From positions 143,423 through 207,422 of the forward strand of contig NMRB01000616.1 in NCBI GenBank assembly GCA_002633025.1: 64,000 nucleotides of DNA, read 5' to 3'. A model generated the notes under the pieces. The model did not search any database and had not been told where the DNA came from. It worked only from the letters and a program-made list of their open reading frames with translations. Position 1 is the first letter of the stretch. Each line of letters begins with the position of its first letter. This DNA comes from Notospermus geniculatus (taxonomy: Eukaryota > Nemertea > Pilidiophora > Heteronemertea > Lineidae). Made by a program: the position numbers and the translations under genes. Positions 54,029-63,641 of this stretch are shown piece by piece.

Positions 54029-55021
54029 GATAAGCACAGAATTGACTACTTCAAGGCCAGTGCTATCGGTCAGTTTCGACCGCCTCTGGAGATTCGCCAT
54101 CGAGACCTTTGGTTCTGTGATTGGCAGAGTGGAAACATCCTGGTATTTAAAGCTCCCTCTAAGACTTCACCATATATCCGTTCACAAATATACAAGGAAA
54201 TACCTCGAGGAGATTATAAACTTGTACACAACAGAAAGTTCTTCCACAGATTTCATGGATGGTACCAAGGAATACTTTACAATCAAAGTTTTGTTTTCCT
54301 TTACAATGACCTGCATGGTCCCCGAAATTGGGACCTCTATGATGCCGTTGGGGGTACCATATCGGGTAGGCTTGCGGTACCCCTCAGTGAACCCTGCTAC
54401 AAACCAAGGATTAATTACGGATTGACACTGGGAACTAGAGGGAACGTACTGCTGACTTGTGTCCGAGATCGCGAGTATTACACTTTGTACGACATACAGG
54501 TAAAAGAGACGAATAAATCGGGTCATTTTGACCTAATTCTGATCAATGGCGTACGCGTACCGTTACGACAGATTCTTCGTCGTTTTACAGTATCTATTCA
54601 TTATTGCCAACTGTTCAATGGAAGGGTATACCTCTTTTCCCATTTTCGAGAGTACGAATACAGGCCGATAATGTGTCGAATTAAAATTAATACCAATTGT
54701 CGTCATTATTTGCAACACTTTGATAATAATTTAAAACGGGTTTATTTCATAGGGGTACCCCTGCCTTGCGTCCTCATATTTCGCCAAATCCCCGACCCCA
54801 AGGACGGCCTACTTAAGGAGGGAACTGGTAAACTGACGTATTCCCAGACCTCCGCCAATCTGCACCCTGCAATCAATGAACAAAATATAAAACACCTCGA
54901 GTTGAGCCCGCGTGACGGCTCGTTAATGCATTTCGTTGTGATTCCTGGGAAATCACGTGGTCAGAAAGAAATTCTCGCGCGAATTGAGAGATATCGTGCA
55001 GTAATCAGTAAAAATGAATGA
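54029..55021 (+). CDS. Olfactomedin-like propeller domain protein B (candidate last exon)
   Basis: An open frame of 330 codons starts right after a good splice acceptor (CTCATTTTCGCAG, cut at 54028/54029, phase 0) and ends at TGA 55021. In order it shows RDLWFCDWQSGNILVFKAP, HGWYQGILYNQSFVFLYN, YGLTLGTRGNVLLTC, NGRVYLFSHFREYEYRP and LSPRDGSLMHF. These parallel the olfactomedin blocks 'VW..Y.GN.L.EF', 'G.GHVVYNGSLYY', 'DENGLWVIYA', 'CGVLY' and 'DYNPRDRALY'. There are no in-frame stops, and the frame is far longer than chance. Upstream exons are not found, since family C repeat DNA precedes it. Frame A at 48421 aligns in the first two blocks. Olfactomedin proteins are usually secreted, extracellular-matrix or receptor-associated; no signal peptide is in this exon. 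The assignment is pattern-based. Confidence 0.5.
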   Translation, partial: DKHRIDYFKASAIGQFRPPLEIRHRDLWFCDWQSGNILVFKAPSKTSPYIRSQIYKEIPRGDYKLVHNRKFFHRFHGWYQGILYNQSFVFLYNDLHGPRNWDLYDAVGGTISGRLAVPLSEPCYKPRINYGLTLGTRGNVLLTCVRDREYYTLYDIQVKETNKSGHFDLILINGVRVPLRQILRRFTVSIHYCQLFNGRVYLFSHFREYEYRPIMCRIKINTNCRHYLQHFDNNLKRVYFIGVPLPCVLIFRQIPDPKDGLLKEGTGKLTYSQTSANLHPAINEQNIKHLELSPRDGSLMHFVVIPGKSRGQKEILARIERYRAVISKNE

Positions 55022-55515
55022 ACTCGTGACGTCAGCGCGAAGATTTCCTTCGCATACTTCTTTCCCCAAAGGCCCCCTCCAAAGCCTGCGAGACATTGAC
55101 AACATGCATTTTTTTCATAAAAGCCAATCTGAGCTTATCACTGGCTGAGCCTGTCAATAACTGATCATGGTATAGGAGGGGCATTGAATTCTGTCAGGCA
55201 CCGGGCATGCATGGCCAATTAGAAAAGTTTACGGTATTTTCGTATGCGTTAGTTAACTGATGTTCTCGTCTTTTGTTTCTCGCACTCTAAGTTTTTAATT
55301 AGCTTACGTGAGCAAGGACAGTAGTTTAGAGATAAGACAAAAGTGTAAAATGATGATTAGACCAGGATACCTTTAGGTAACCTGCAAGTCATATTCTATC
55401 TCCTGAATTTTGTCACCAAAAATGGAAATATTACGTGCGCCCTTTGGGTCCCTCTCCTGTACCCTATTTTCTCTAAAGTCACTCAAATGGTTGCTTCTTG
55501 TAATTAATGTAGCAA
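55022..55515. other. Intergenic, no gene recognised
   Basis: 3' flank of frame B. I see no convincing polyadenylation signal close to the stop. Confidence 0.35.
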
Positions 55516-55518
55516 CAC

Positions 55519-55850
55519 GTTAACCCCTTGGCGCCGTATCTCGACTTTGGTCGAGAGTACCCTACACCACACCCCTCGCACATTCAAACTGACCTAGAAT
55601 CGCAACCAGTCGACCGATTGACGTCTGCTTTGCATATTTTTTAATGCGAGACTACCCCCCCCCCCGCCCTCTCAATACGCGATTTTGCTGTGTTTGAAGA
55701 AACCTGGCTAAAATTGCGGTTTAACCCTTTCAGGCCCGGACGAATTTTAAAAGTGTACACTTTCGGGACAACCGTTAAAACGCAATTTTAGCCAGGTTTC
55801 TTCAAACAGAGCAAAATCGCGCATTCGGGGGGGGGGTATTCGAAAAACCT
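55519..55850. mobile_element. Hairpin element
   Basis: GCGATTTTGCTGTGTTTGAA (55679) is mirrored by TTCAAACAGAGCAAAATCGC (55801), with AAGAAACCTGGCTAAAATTG in the stem. C-run and G-run (55657 and 55828) flank it. AACCCTTTCAGGCCCGG-like words occur, similar to those near 43303. Confidence 0.7.
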
Positions 55851-56122
55851 GGATGACTGGATTTACTGGATTGTGACTCATTGGTCACCGCCGCCTGAAT
55901 TCGTTCATTACGGTATAACTACATATAACTACAAAAAGGAAAAGTTTCCGCTTCCTCGTCCGGATTTTAGTGAATCTCTTGGAAATAAAAATTCTCTCAC
56001 CTACTGTATAGATTTAGACTTGGTTTCACAACTCTGAACGGTGACCTTGCCAGGAGAAATATGATTGATTCTGCTTTGTGTGCTTGTCAAAATGGACAGG
56101 AAACATATTATCACTACTTTTT

Positions 56123-58263
56123 AGCTCACCTCTGTGAGGTGAGCTTCTCTCATGGTGCGTTGTCCGTCGTCCGTCGTCGTCCGTCGTCTGTCGTCCGTCG
56201 GCGTTAACAGGGGTGGCACGTTTCTAAACCGCTTGGGTTAGAGACTTGAAATTCGGTGTACAGGTAGCCTATGGTAAAAACTATCTCTGGACCGAAACTT
56301 AGCGCTCCCAGTTTTTTTTTTTTTTTTTTATTAATCTTTTATTAACACTTTATGAGAGGCCTACAGTTCTCCCGGCCCCTAGGAGTTACACGGGTATTTT
56401 TTTCCTGCCTCAAGACATCAACTTCACTTTTTTACTTTTTAACAGTAACTTGAAAAAGTACAAATACCGAAGTTAGGCGAAGGGTTTCAGTCTACTTAGC
56501 TCATAAGGTCTATTCTAATTTTCATCAACGGATTTTCTAATCACGTTAGGCCTAATTTCACATCTATTTTCCCTTTATTTTCTCGATTTATAGAACATAA
56601 GGTGTTACCATCAATGAAAGTCTCTGTGAATACATTTCCTTCAGATCTAAGATTGTAAATGGTACATAGGTTCTCCAAGTGACTTTTTAGCATGTACTTA
56701 AAGTTGAAGTGGAAGCTTCTGGTATCTACTGGCATATTACTGAACTTACACTTATTTCTCAAGTCCCAAATAACTTTTCTACAAATGCCTAAAATATAAA
56801 ATTGTCTAGTATTGACACTATCATGCCAGTTTGTGTCTAACCCTTGGTTTTCTAGGGAATCTACTATATCAATGTTGTCACATACATACTTGAAGAAAGG
56901 TTTAACTACATCACATTGTATGAAAAGGTGATTCTTGTCCTCTTCATTGGACTTACAAAAAACGCACAAACCATTTTCCTCGTTCGGAAACCACCGTTTT
57001 AAATCAANACTTTGGATTCAATTCCATCAGGTAGAGTAAAACCGTTAAGTTTTCCATTTTTCTTTATTGTTAGAGATAACGTTTCAGCCACAATCACGTA
57101 TAGCAAAGGAGACAGTGGACACCCCTGTCTTACCCCTCTTGTCAGAGAAAAAGGTTCTGACAAAAAACCATTGGTCAAAATTCTACTTCTTGTATCCGTG
57201 TAAATGATTTTAACCCATTTTATTAGGTCTTTACCAAATCCAAAATTTTCAAGACACTGCAAAACAAAATTTCGATTAACTCTGTCGAAGGCTTTACTCT
57301 GGTCGATGCTTACTATAGCCAGAGGTTTATTATTCTTGTTCGCATAAAATATTGTATCCTGTGTGAAAATGATGTTTTCGAAAATTGAACGGCCTGGGAC
57401 GCCGCAGTTTTACAGTCTGGCCTGTAGGGGGCGCTTTGTGAAAATCTTCTTTTGGCCATATCTCCTGAACGCTGCTAGCTAGAACCACGAAACTTTTATG
57501 GTAGGTTCCTCTGATGAGGCTTCATCACATAAATCCCGGGTTTTTATTTGACCCACTTTTCAAGGTCACAGAGGTCAAAGTTCAAAATTCACTGTTTGGT
57601 GGCACATTTCGTGGCTATTTGACACAGAGTGTTTTAATTTGGTGTGAAGATATATCTAATCACCCTCTACAAGTGCACCAAATTTCAACCCAATCGGACT
57701 TCAAATATGGCCGCCAGGAAGCCATTTTGAAAAAAGGACTTTGACCCATATCTCATAAGTAGGAGTAAGGTGGATGCTATAGCCTTGCCACAGCACGTAT
57801 CTAGGTACCTTCTACACGTATGGCAAATTTTCATCAGAATGGACGTCAAATATGGCCGCCAGTATGCCATCTTGAAAAATTTGCTTCGGCCCATGTGTAA
57901 TCATTACATGTAGTAAAGGTTAAGATAGTTTTATGTTGCCTGAATATCTGTGTAAGTATCCTGTACATTTATGCTAAGATTTCAATTCCAACAAACTTCA
58001 AATATGGCCACCAGGTGGCCGGCTTGAAGAATAGAATTTTTGACATATCGACAGCCAACAAAGGAAGGCAGTTTGCTCCTTCTGACAGTCATCGACTGAG
58101 TTTATGTCATTGATTATTGCTGATCAGATAAAATACGAGTACTTTGGTGTGTTCAGCTTTATCTTATCTGTACTGATTCTTCATCATTCACCATGAGTGT
58201 CCCAGTTTTACTTTACCACAGACACTTACCACAGAGGTGAGCACAATGGCCCTGGCCATTTCA
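56123..58263. mobile_element. AGCTCACC-family element 1 (contains an L1-type insertion)
   Basis: Begins AGCTCACCTCTGTGAGGTGAGC (read as a palindrome) and ends GGTGAGCACAATGGCCCTGG with the terminal hairpin AATGGCC/GGCCATT. CCGTCGTCCGTCG repeats follow the start. The interior includes GGCCATATCTCCTGA, GGTCAAAGTTCA and 'AAATATGGCCGCCA' blocks. It lies inside the LINE remnant. Confidence 0.75.
56312..57395 (-). pseudogene. L1/Tx1-type LINE, 5'-truncated and internally deleted
   Basis: Minus strand. RT motif A is VSIDQSKAFDRVNRNF (about 57280-57330) and motif B is TRGVRQGCPLSPLLY (about 57120-57165). The frame breaks near 57003, where several hundred residues including the YADD motif are missing. 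It resumes with the C-terminal zinc knuckle CVFCKSNEEDKNHLFIQC. That frame ends at 56541, followed by about 200 bp of 3' UTR with AATAAA and a poly(A) tail (T-run at 56313-56332 on the plus strand). It is inserted in AGCTCACC element 1. An undetermined base (N, 57008) lies at the break, so part of the loss could be an assembly effect. Confidence 0.75.
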
Positions 58264-58428
58264 TTTGTATGTGGCAGATATCGTACCCAAAGAGAAAACA
58301 TGTTATCCTCTTTGAATGACATCCTTACTGCCAATGGTATTCTTCTGACAAGGTCACCACAATATGAACAGCTAAATTATATACTGTACGGCATCGCGCC
58401 AAAACAACGTGATAACAACTTAATTTTT

Positions 58429-59371
58429 AGCTCACCTGTGGTGAGCTTATATACAATGGTTGTGCGTCCGTCGTCCGTCGTCGTCGTTGTCCGTTAGCAG
58501 GGCACGTTTCGTAACCGCTGGGGCTATTGATCTGAAACTGGGTACATATATACCCCTAGGTCAGAGGACCTACCACACCCAGTTTCGGTCCGATTGGTTT
58601 GGCCACCAGGTGGCGGAAACCAAAAACACAAAAAGTGCAATAACTCCTGAACTAATGGCCGGATCTTCTCCAGATTTTTATCATAGGTGTATCTGATGAG
58701 GATACATAACATATTTAACGGGTTTTTGATTTGACCTACTTTTCAAGGTCACAGAGGTCAAAGTTTAGAAATTTGCCTTGTGGTGGCACATTTCGTAACC
58801 GCTGGGGCTATTGACCTGAAACTTGGTACATATATGCCCCTAGGTCAGATGACCTAAGACACCAAATTTCGGTTCGATTCGACTCTTAGATTGGCCACCA
58901 GGGGGCAGAAACCGAAAACACAAAAAGTGCAATAACTCCTGAACTACTGACTGGATCGCCTCCAAATTTTTATCATAGGTGTATTTATTGAGGGTGCATT
59001 ACATATGTAACGGGTTTTTTGATTTGACGTACTTTTCAAGGTCACAGAGGTCAAAGTTCAGAATTTCGCCTTTTGGTGGCACATTTCGTAACCGCTGGGG
59101 CTATTGACCTGAAACTTGGTACATATATACCTCTAGGTCATATTTATTTATTTATTTATTTCATTCGTACGGAGTACACTTTGAGGTGAGATTCATATGA
59201 CCTATGATACCAAGTTTTGGTCCGATTCGATTCTTGGCTTGGCCACCAGGTGGCCAAAACCCAAAACACTAAGTGCAATAACTCCTCCCCAGAACATTGT
59301 GCTTTAACATTTGTCATTTGTTCTTCTGGTACAGTCACACAGGTGAGCACATGGTCCATGGACAATTTCAT
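58429..59371. mobile_element. AGCTCACC-family element 2
   Basis: Begins AGCTCACCTGTGGTGAGC and ends GGTGAGCACATGGTCCATGG..ATTTC. It has about 2.7 internal repeats of ~295 bp: CGTAACCGCTGGGGCTATTG at 58509, 58796 and 59087. A TATT microsatellite lies at 59143-59163. No coding. Confidence 0.8.
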
Positions 59372-59429
59372 TCGAATTGTTTTGAACTATCTTATTGATA
59401 CTGGCCGATTTTTGGTGGCACAGAGATAA

Positions 59430-60060
59430 TTCATACCCTATTAACTATTCATAGTGGTTTGGTTGGATCTATGAGGTTCTCTGACTGCCCTGTAGTTCAT
59501 GCTCTTCAACCAGCGAGACCAGTGTGTTTTCTTGTTATACTTTTTCAGTGCACCCTGCCTTACCTGCCTTAGCAAATTTATTGTACAACACCACTCAAAA
59601 GGGCTGCGACCGGTACTACTTTTAGGAATACTGCGCATGCGCTTTGTCAGCATTAGCGCATCGATATATACTAATTTTGAGGCAAATCACACCGAGGCTG
59701 GCTCCCGCGGCATAGTTCTCAACTAACTATTCATTGAAATTGCTCTAATACTCAACCAACTTCGTGTTTTGTGGTATCATATGAGTTTTTAGGCATATTC
59801 AATATTTTTCTGTCATCAAAGAACGAAATATTGCGTGAAACAAATATTTTGCCACGCTGCCAGTGGTTGACCAGAAATTCTGGTCAAGTCGTAGCCCTTG
59901 CCAGAGATATCCTCGGAGGAGGTATCTGGGTGCCGTACGAGATTGAGATGTGCGTACAACTGTGCATGCAGTGTCGCCTTCCCTCTGAATGTTCCCTATT
60001 CACCCATCATGTCAACGTATTTTCCCATTGTGTGACTTGATTGTTGATGTGTTTCAATTC
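59430..60060. other. Intergenic, no gene recognised
   Basis: An 89-codon frame (59771-60040) has no recognised domain. Nothing else is seen. Confidence 0.35.
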
Positions 60061-60062
60061 AT

Positions 60063-60342
60063 AATTGGAAAATTAAACAAAACTTACCTGGAAGTTGCAG
60101 TTTGATTGCAATTTCACTGAACGAACTTAATACGGAGGGATTACATGAGATGACGTCACTATTCCCGCCTCAGAATTTAGCGCAAAATTGATGACATGAC
60201 AGTCATATACGTGCAAGTACGAAACTAGGGGTGGGTCTTCCAAGGGAGGGCATGTAATCCCTCCGTATTAAGTTCGTTCAGTGAAATTGCAATCAAACTG
60301 CAACTTCCAGGTAAGTTTTGTTTAATTTTCCAATTTCACTTC
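60063..60342. repeat. Inverted repeat beside a tyrosine-recombinase remnant
   Basis: Arms of about 85 bp (60063-60147, 60257-60342) are essentially perfect: TGGAAAATTAAACAAAACTT to GGGATTACATG and inverse. Loop about 110 bp. The right arm lies about 310 bp downstream of the recombinase stop codon on the minus strand, a plausible terminal repeat of a DIRS-like element. Confidence 0.7.
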
Positions 60343-60649
60343 ACTCACAATACTACGGTATTACATGAGACATTTAGAGCTCATGACATCAATTTTGGAA
60401 AAACCAATCAGTAAAACACAAGACCAATTCATCAAACCTTCTTTATTCAAAACACGGAATAAACTTCCTAAACTTCAAAAATTGAAACCAACTTAACAAC
60501 ATAAGCCAACGTGGCTGTTAAAATCGTTAAACCTGAGCAACATGCCAAACCGGCTGTTACAAACTTATTTAACATCTTTCCTGTCCAAAGTCCTCATTTC
60601 TCAAACATATGCAAGTACTACTCGTACATGCAGATCTGGCAGTCCACGT

Positions 60650-60856
60650 TCAGGCGTGCTTCAAAACGGCCTCGGACACCATAGCATCATTGTTTACGGG
60701 TTTGTCATAATACCTGCGAAATACACATTCTGCACTCCAGCCTGCTGTGCGGAGGATTGTTTTCAACGGTACCTTAGACTTAGCAGCACAAGACATACTG
60801 GCAGACCTAGTAGAACAAGAAAAGGACATCGGAGCGATGTCAATGGTTTCCGATGA
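60650..60856 (-). pseudogene. Tyrosine recombinase C-terminus (DIRS/Crypton-like)
   Basis: The minus-strand frame ending at TGA 60650 reads STRSASMS, then VPLKTILRTAGWSAECVF and RRYYDKPVNN. The R of 'STR', the 'AGWS' block and the Y of 'RYYDKPV' correspond to the conserved Arg, the His/Trp box and the nucleophilic Tyr of tyrosine recombinases of DIRS-like retrotransposons and Cryptons. The usual H before STR is C here. About 65 residues remain; upstream sequence is a different repeat (60885 on), so the gene is truncated and dead. The plus-strand frame over the same bases is its shadow. Confidence 0.6.
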
Positions 60857-60884
60857 GAAGTTTACTACTGTAGAGCTGGTTAAC

Positions 60885-61735
60885 TGTGACCTTGACCTCT
60901 GACCTTGATAAGTATTGCGTAACTGGAACAGGCATCCGTGATTAAACTTATAGCAGATTGTTAATTGAGGCTTCCAATTAGTTTTATCCTGAAATTCTGA
61001 GCAGGTTTGCACTTAAGAAGTATTTGACCTTGACCTCTGACCTTCAAGGTCATTGCGTAATCTGAAAACTCATCCTTGATAACCTAGGTGTAGGTGAAGG
61101 TTTTAGCCTTCCACCATCACCAGGTTCTGACCTATCTCATGATATCTGTGACGTTTGACTGTGACCTTGACCTCTGATCTTGAGAAGTAATGCGTAATTG
61201 GAACATGATCCTTGGTTAAACCTATTATATACGGGATGGTTAATTTAGGCTTCTAATTAGTTTTCTCCTAAATTCTGAGCAGATTTGTACTTTAGAGCTG
61301 TTTGACCTTGACCTTGACCTCTGACCTTCAAGGTCATTGCGTAATCTGAAAGCTCATCCTTGATAACCTAGGTGTAGGTGAAGGTTTTAGGCTTCCACCA
61401 TCACCCGGTTCTGACTTATCTCTCTCATGATATCTGTGACGTTTGACTGTGACCTTGACCTCTGATCTTGAGAAGTAATGCGTAATTGGAACATGATCCT
61501 TGGTTAAACCCATAGGGGATGGTTAATTCAGGCTTCTAATTAGTTTTCTCCTGAAATTCTGAGCAGATTTGCACTTTAGAGCTGTTTGACCTTGACCTTG
61601 ACCTCTGACCTTCGAGGTCATTGCGTAATCTGAAAGCTCATCCTTGATAACCTAGGTGTAGGTGAAGGTTTTAGGCTTCTACCATCACCATATTCTGACT
61701 TATGTCAAATTATCAAATTTGAATATCAAATCTCG
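60885..61735. repeat. ~296-bp tandem repeat rich in TGACCTTGA
   Basis: Nearly three units: CTGTGACCTTGACCTCTGA at 60885, 61160 and 61448; 'GATAACCTAGGTGTAGGTGA' at 61079, 61363 and 61646. Each unit carries several TGACCTTGA/TCAAGGTCA words. Non-coding. Confidence 0.85.
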
Positions 61736-62190
61736 CCATGATATCAGCAAATATCATGCGACTGGTGCAAACGGAAAATTTCAGTTGCAATAACATCCGT
61801 GGATGAGCTATGATGTTGTGATACCAGTTTCAAGTCGCTTACTGTGACAGATCTCCCGATATGTCAAAATATCAAATTTGATATATCAATATCATGATGA
61901 TGCTGACACTGGAGGGAAAATTCGTTGATGCCAGTATCTTGCCAAGGGTCATAAACATAGGCAAGGAACTTGTTGCTAGTGCCCTACTTGGCCTTGGAGA
62001 CAAGTTATTCAAGAAACAAAAGTGTGACAGACAAAATCTCAACTTTTGATATATCAATTTCACCATGAACCAGGTATCGTAGACCTGAAATTTTCATTCC
62101 ATCTTGTAGATCAGGTCATGTTACCCGGGGGTAGGTCACATTTCCAGGTCTGTAGCTCTTGCAGGAACAAAGTTACAGGTGCGACAGACT
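61736..62190. other. Degraded continuation of repeat, AT-rich
   Basis: TCAAATTTGATATATCA-like words recur at about 61710, 61867 and 62045. No gene is seen. Confidence 0.4.
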
Positions 62191-62196
62191 GAACAG

Positions 62197-62242
62197 ACAG
62201 ATACACACACACACAGATACACACACACACACACACACACAG
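62197..62242. repeat. (AC)n microsatellite
   Basis: Interrupted ACACAC run. Frames across it on both strands are low-complexity artefacts. Confidence 0.95.
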
Positions 62243-62266
62243 ACAGACACCATGACCAAACACAAT

Positions 62267-62297
62267 ATGGTTTCCGATCTTGAGATCGGAAACCATA
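62267..62297. repeat. Perfect palindrome ATGGTTTCCGATCTT
   Basis: ATGGTTTCCGATCTT is directly followed by GAGATCGGAAACCAT, with essentially no loop. Confidence 0.9.
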
Positions 62298-62344
62298 ATG
62301 AGGCGCAAAACAGTTCATGTTCACACCAGCCTTCTTCATAGTTT

Positions 62345-62890
62345 CTCTCACCCATCTCGCGACAGTTGATTATGCATAGANTGAGTCAGAAGTCAAACTA
62401 AGTTCAACTTTGATACAGTAGTGGGAGTGACTTTACTCATCAGATATGAAGGACCATTGGGGATTTGCTTGAAAGGAACTTCCCATAGAAATATGTTGAT
62501 CATAAGAGAAAATTATGTCTATTGTCACTCACAAACTTCTTTTTCGCGGCATTTTTTGGAGAGAAGTGGGCGAAAATGTATTTCCTACTGTCAGCACTCA
62601 TGCTATCATGTTTTATGTGCCAAAATTGAATTCCTTGACCCAAAAAACATAATAGGGGATATACTACATGCCATAGTTTTAACGTTAATTGATGATACAC
62701 CCTTAAAAATCCGCATTTTGGCAGCCATGTTTAAAAATGGCGACTGTACTGACTGAAAACGTACCTTTAAGTAAAAATACTTGTCGGATTCGGAATCAGC
62801 ACTAAATTTCGCCTAGGAAACCACTTGTAGACAATTGATTTTCAGGAAAAAGCACATATTTGCCCTACCCTAGTATTAGGCCAACATAAT
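62345..62890. other. Intergenic, one ambiguous base
   Basis: Base 62381 is N. Frames at 62421-62756 have no domain and an overlapping antisense frame. Confidence 0.4.
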
Positions 62891-62895
62891 GGCTC

Positions 62896-62996
62896 ATACA
62901 GGCTCATATGAATAAAGACTTCAGATTTGTAGCTACAGCATCGCCTAGTGCATTTGTATTGCAAAATTAGGCCTACTAGTCTTTATTCATATGTCC
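62896..62996. mobile_element. TCATATGAATAAAG MITE, shortened copy
   Basis: GGCTCATATGAATAAAGACT to AGTCTTTATTCATATGTCC, with TGCATTTGTATTGCAAAATT inside, as in 16917-17032. Confidence 0.8.
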
Positions 62997-63565
62997 AAAA
63001 ACTCGGGCATAACATGAAACAGAGACAGATTTCTTCGCACTATGCTTCCATTTGTACTTCTCTCATGCACGACTCAATTCATTTTATTGTGTTTTCATCT
63101 TATGCTTATAACGTACAACCTAAATGGAGGCCATCGGACGCAATACGTCATGCCCCCCCCCCATCGCTATACTGTATTGCATTTTATTTATTCTGCTGGA
63201 TTATTTCTCCAGCCACTAGGCCTATAGCTACATGACCGGTAGACCTGCATATTATTTTATGGGCCCAACCGATTTGAAGCTGTGCTGTCCGCTTACACTG
63301 TTATGGTATAGGCCCTCGCCTGTTTGAATTTGGAAATATAGGCCTACACATTTTAGACCGGCCCTTGTTCATGTAGCTATAGTTAGTTAACTGGGCCTCG
63401 GCCCTATTCGATATCATTTTTATAGGCCCTGCATGATTTCATAATCTATCTTACCTCGGCAATCATGAGGATATTTGGTTTAGGCCTAGGCATCATTGTA
63501 GGTTATACCGTATACGTGTTAGGCTAGGCCTAACTGTACTGAGAGTGAGCAAGCGATATTATTCA
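62997..63565. other. Downstream flank of H2A, rich in AGGCCTA
   Basis: AGGCCTA-type words occur repeatedly between 62970 and 63535. No gene is seen. Confidence 0.5.
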
Positions 63566-63570
63566 GCTAG

Positions 63571-63584
63571 GTTGGTCTCTTGTT
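63571..63584 (-). promoter_or_regulatory. Histone downstream element (U7 snRNA target)
   Basis: On the minus strand AACAAGAGACC lies about 12 nt 3' of the stem-loop, the position and purine-rich character expected for base pairing with U7 snRNA. Confidence 0.6.
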
Positions 63585-63595
63585 AGAAATTTTGT

Positions 63596-63611
63596 GGCCT
63601 TTAGAAAGGCC
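63596..63611 (-). terminator. Histone mRNA 3' stem-loop
   Basis: GGCCTTTCTAAAGGCC on the minus strand fits the histone consensus GGYYYUHHUHARRRCC at every position. It is followed by ACAAAA and lies 30 nt after the H2A stop. It directs SLBP/U7-dependent, non-polyadenylated 3' end formation, so the gene is replication-dependent. Confidence 0.95.
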
Positions 63612-63641
63612 GTTGTGATTTTGACAAACAGGAGACAGTGT

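Larger units (their letters stand above)
55992..59429 (+). pseudogene. LINE ORF2 C-terminus split by two insertions
   Basis: Three collinear coding pieces: 55992-56122 (LGFTTLNGDLARRNMIDSAL, then CACQNGQETYYHYF), 58265-58428 (VCGRYRTQRENMLSSLND, with IAPKQRDN near the end) and 59371-59429 (FIRIVLNYLIDTGRFLVAQR, stop). Together they restore the C..C..E..H..F..C.....Y..QR pattern of a non-LTR retrotransposon C-terminus, as at 9960-10203. The two gaps are filled by AGCTCACC elements whose removal restores the frame (joined at a T-run). The RT core is absent. Confidence 0.65.

Noticed and set aside
60542-60856. Plus-strand 104-codon frame
   Set aside because: Shadow of the tyrosine recombinase remnant on the minus strand.
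62111-62355. Valine/cysteine-rich minus-strand frames
   Set aside because: Translation of the (AC)n microsatellite.
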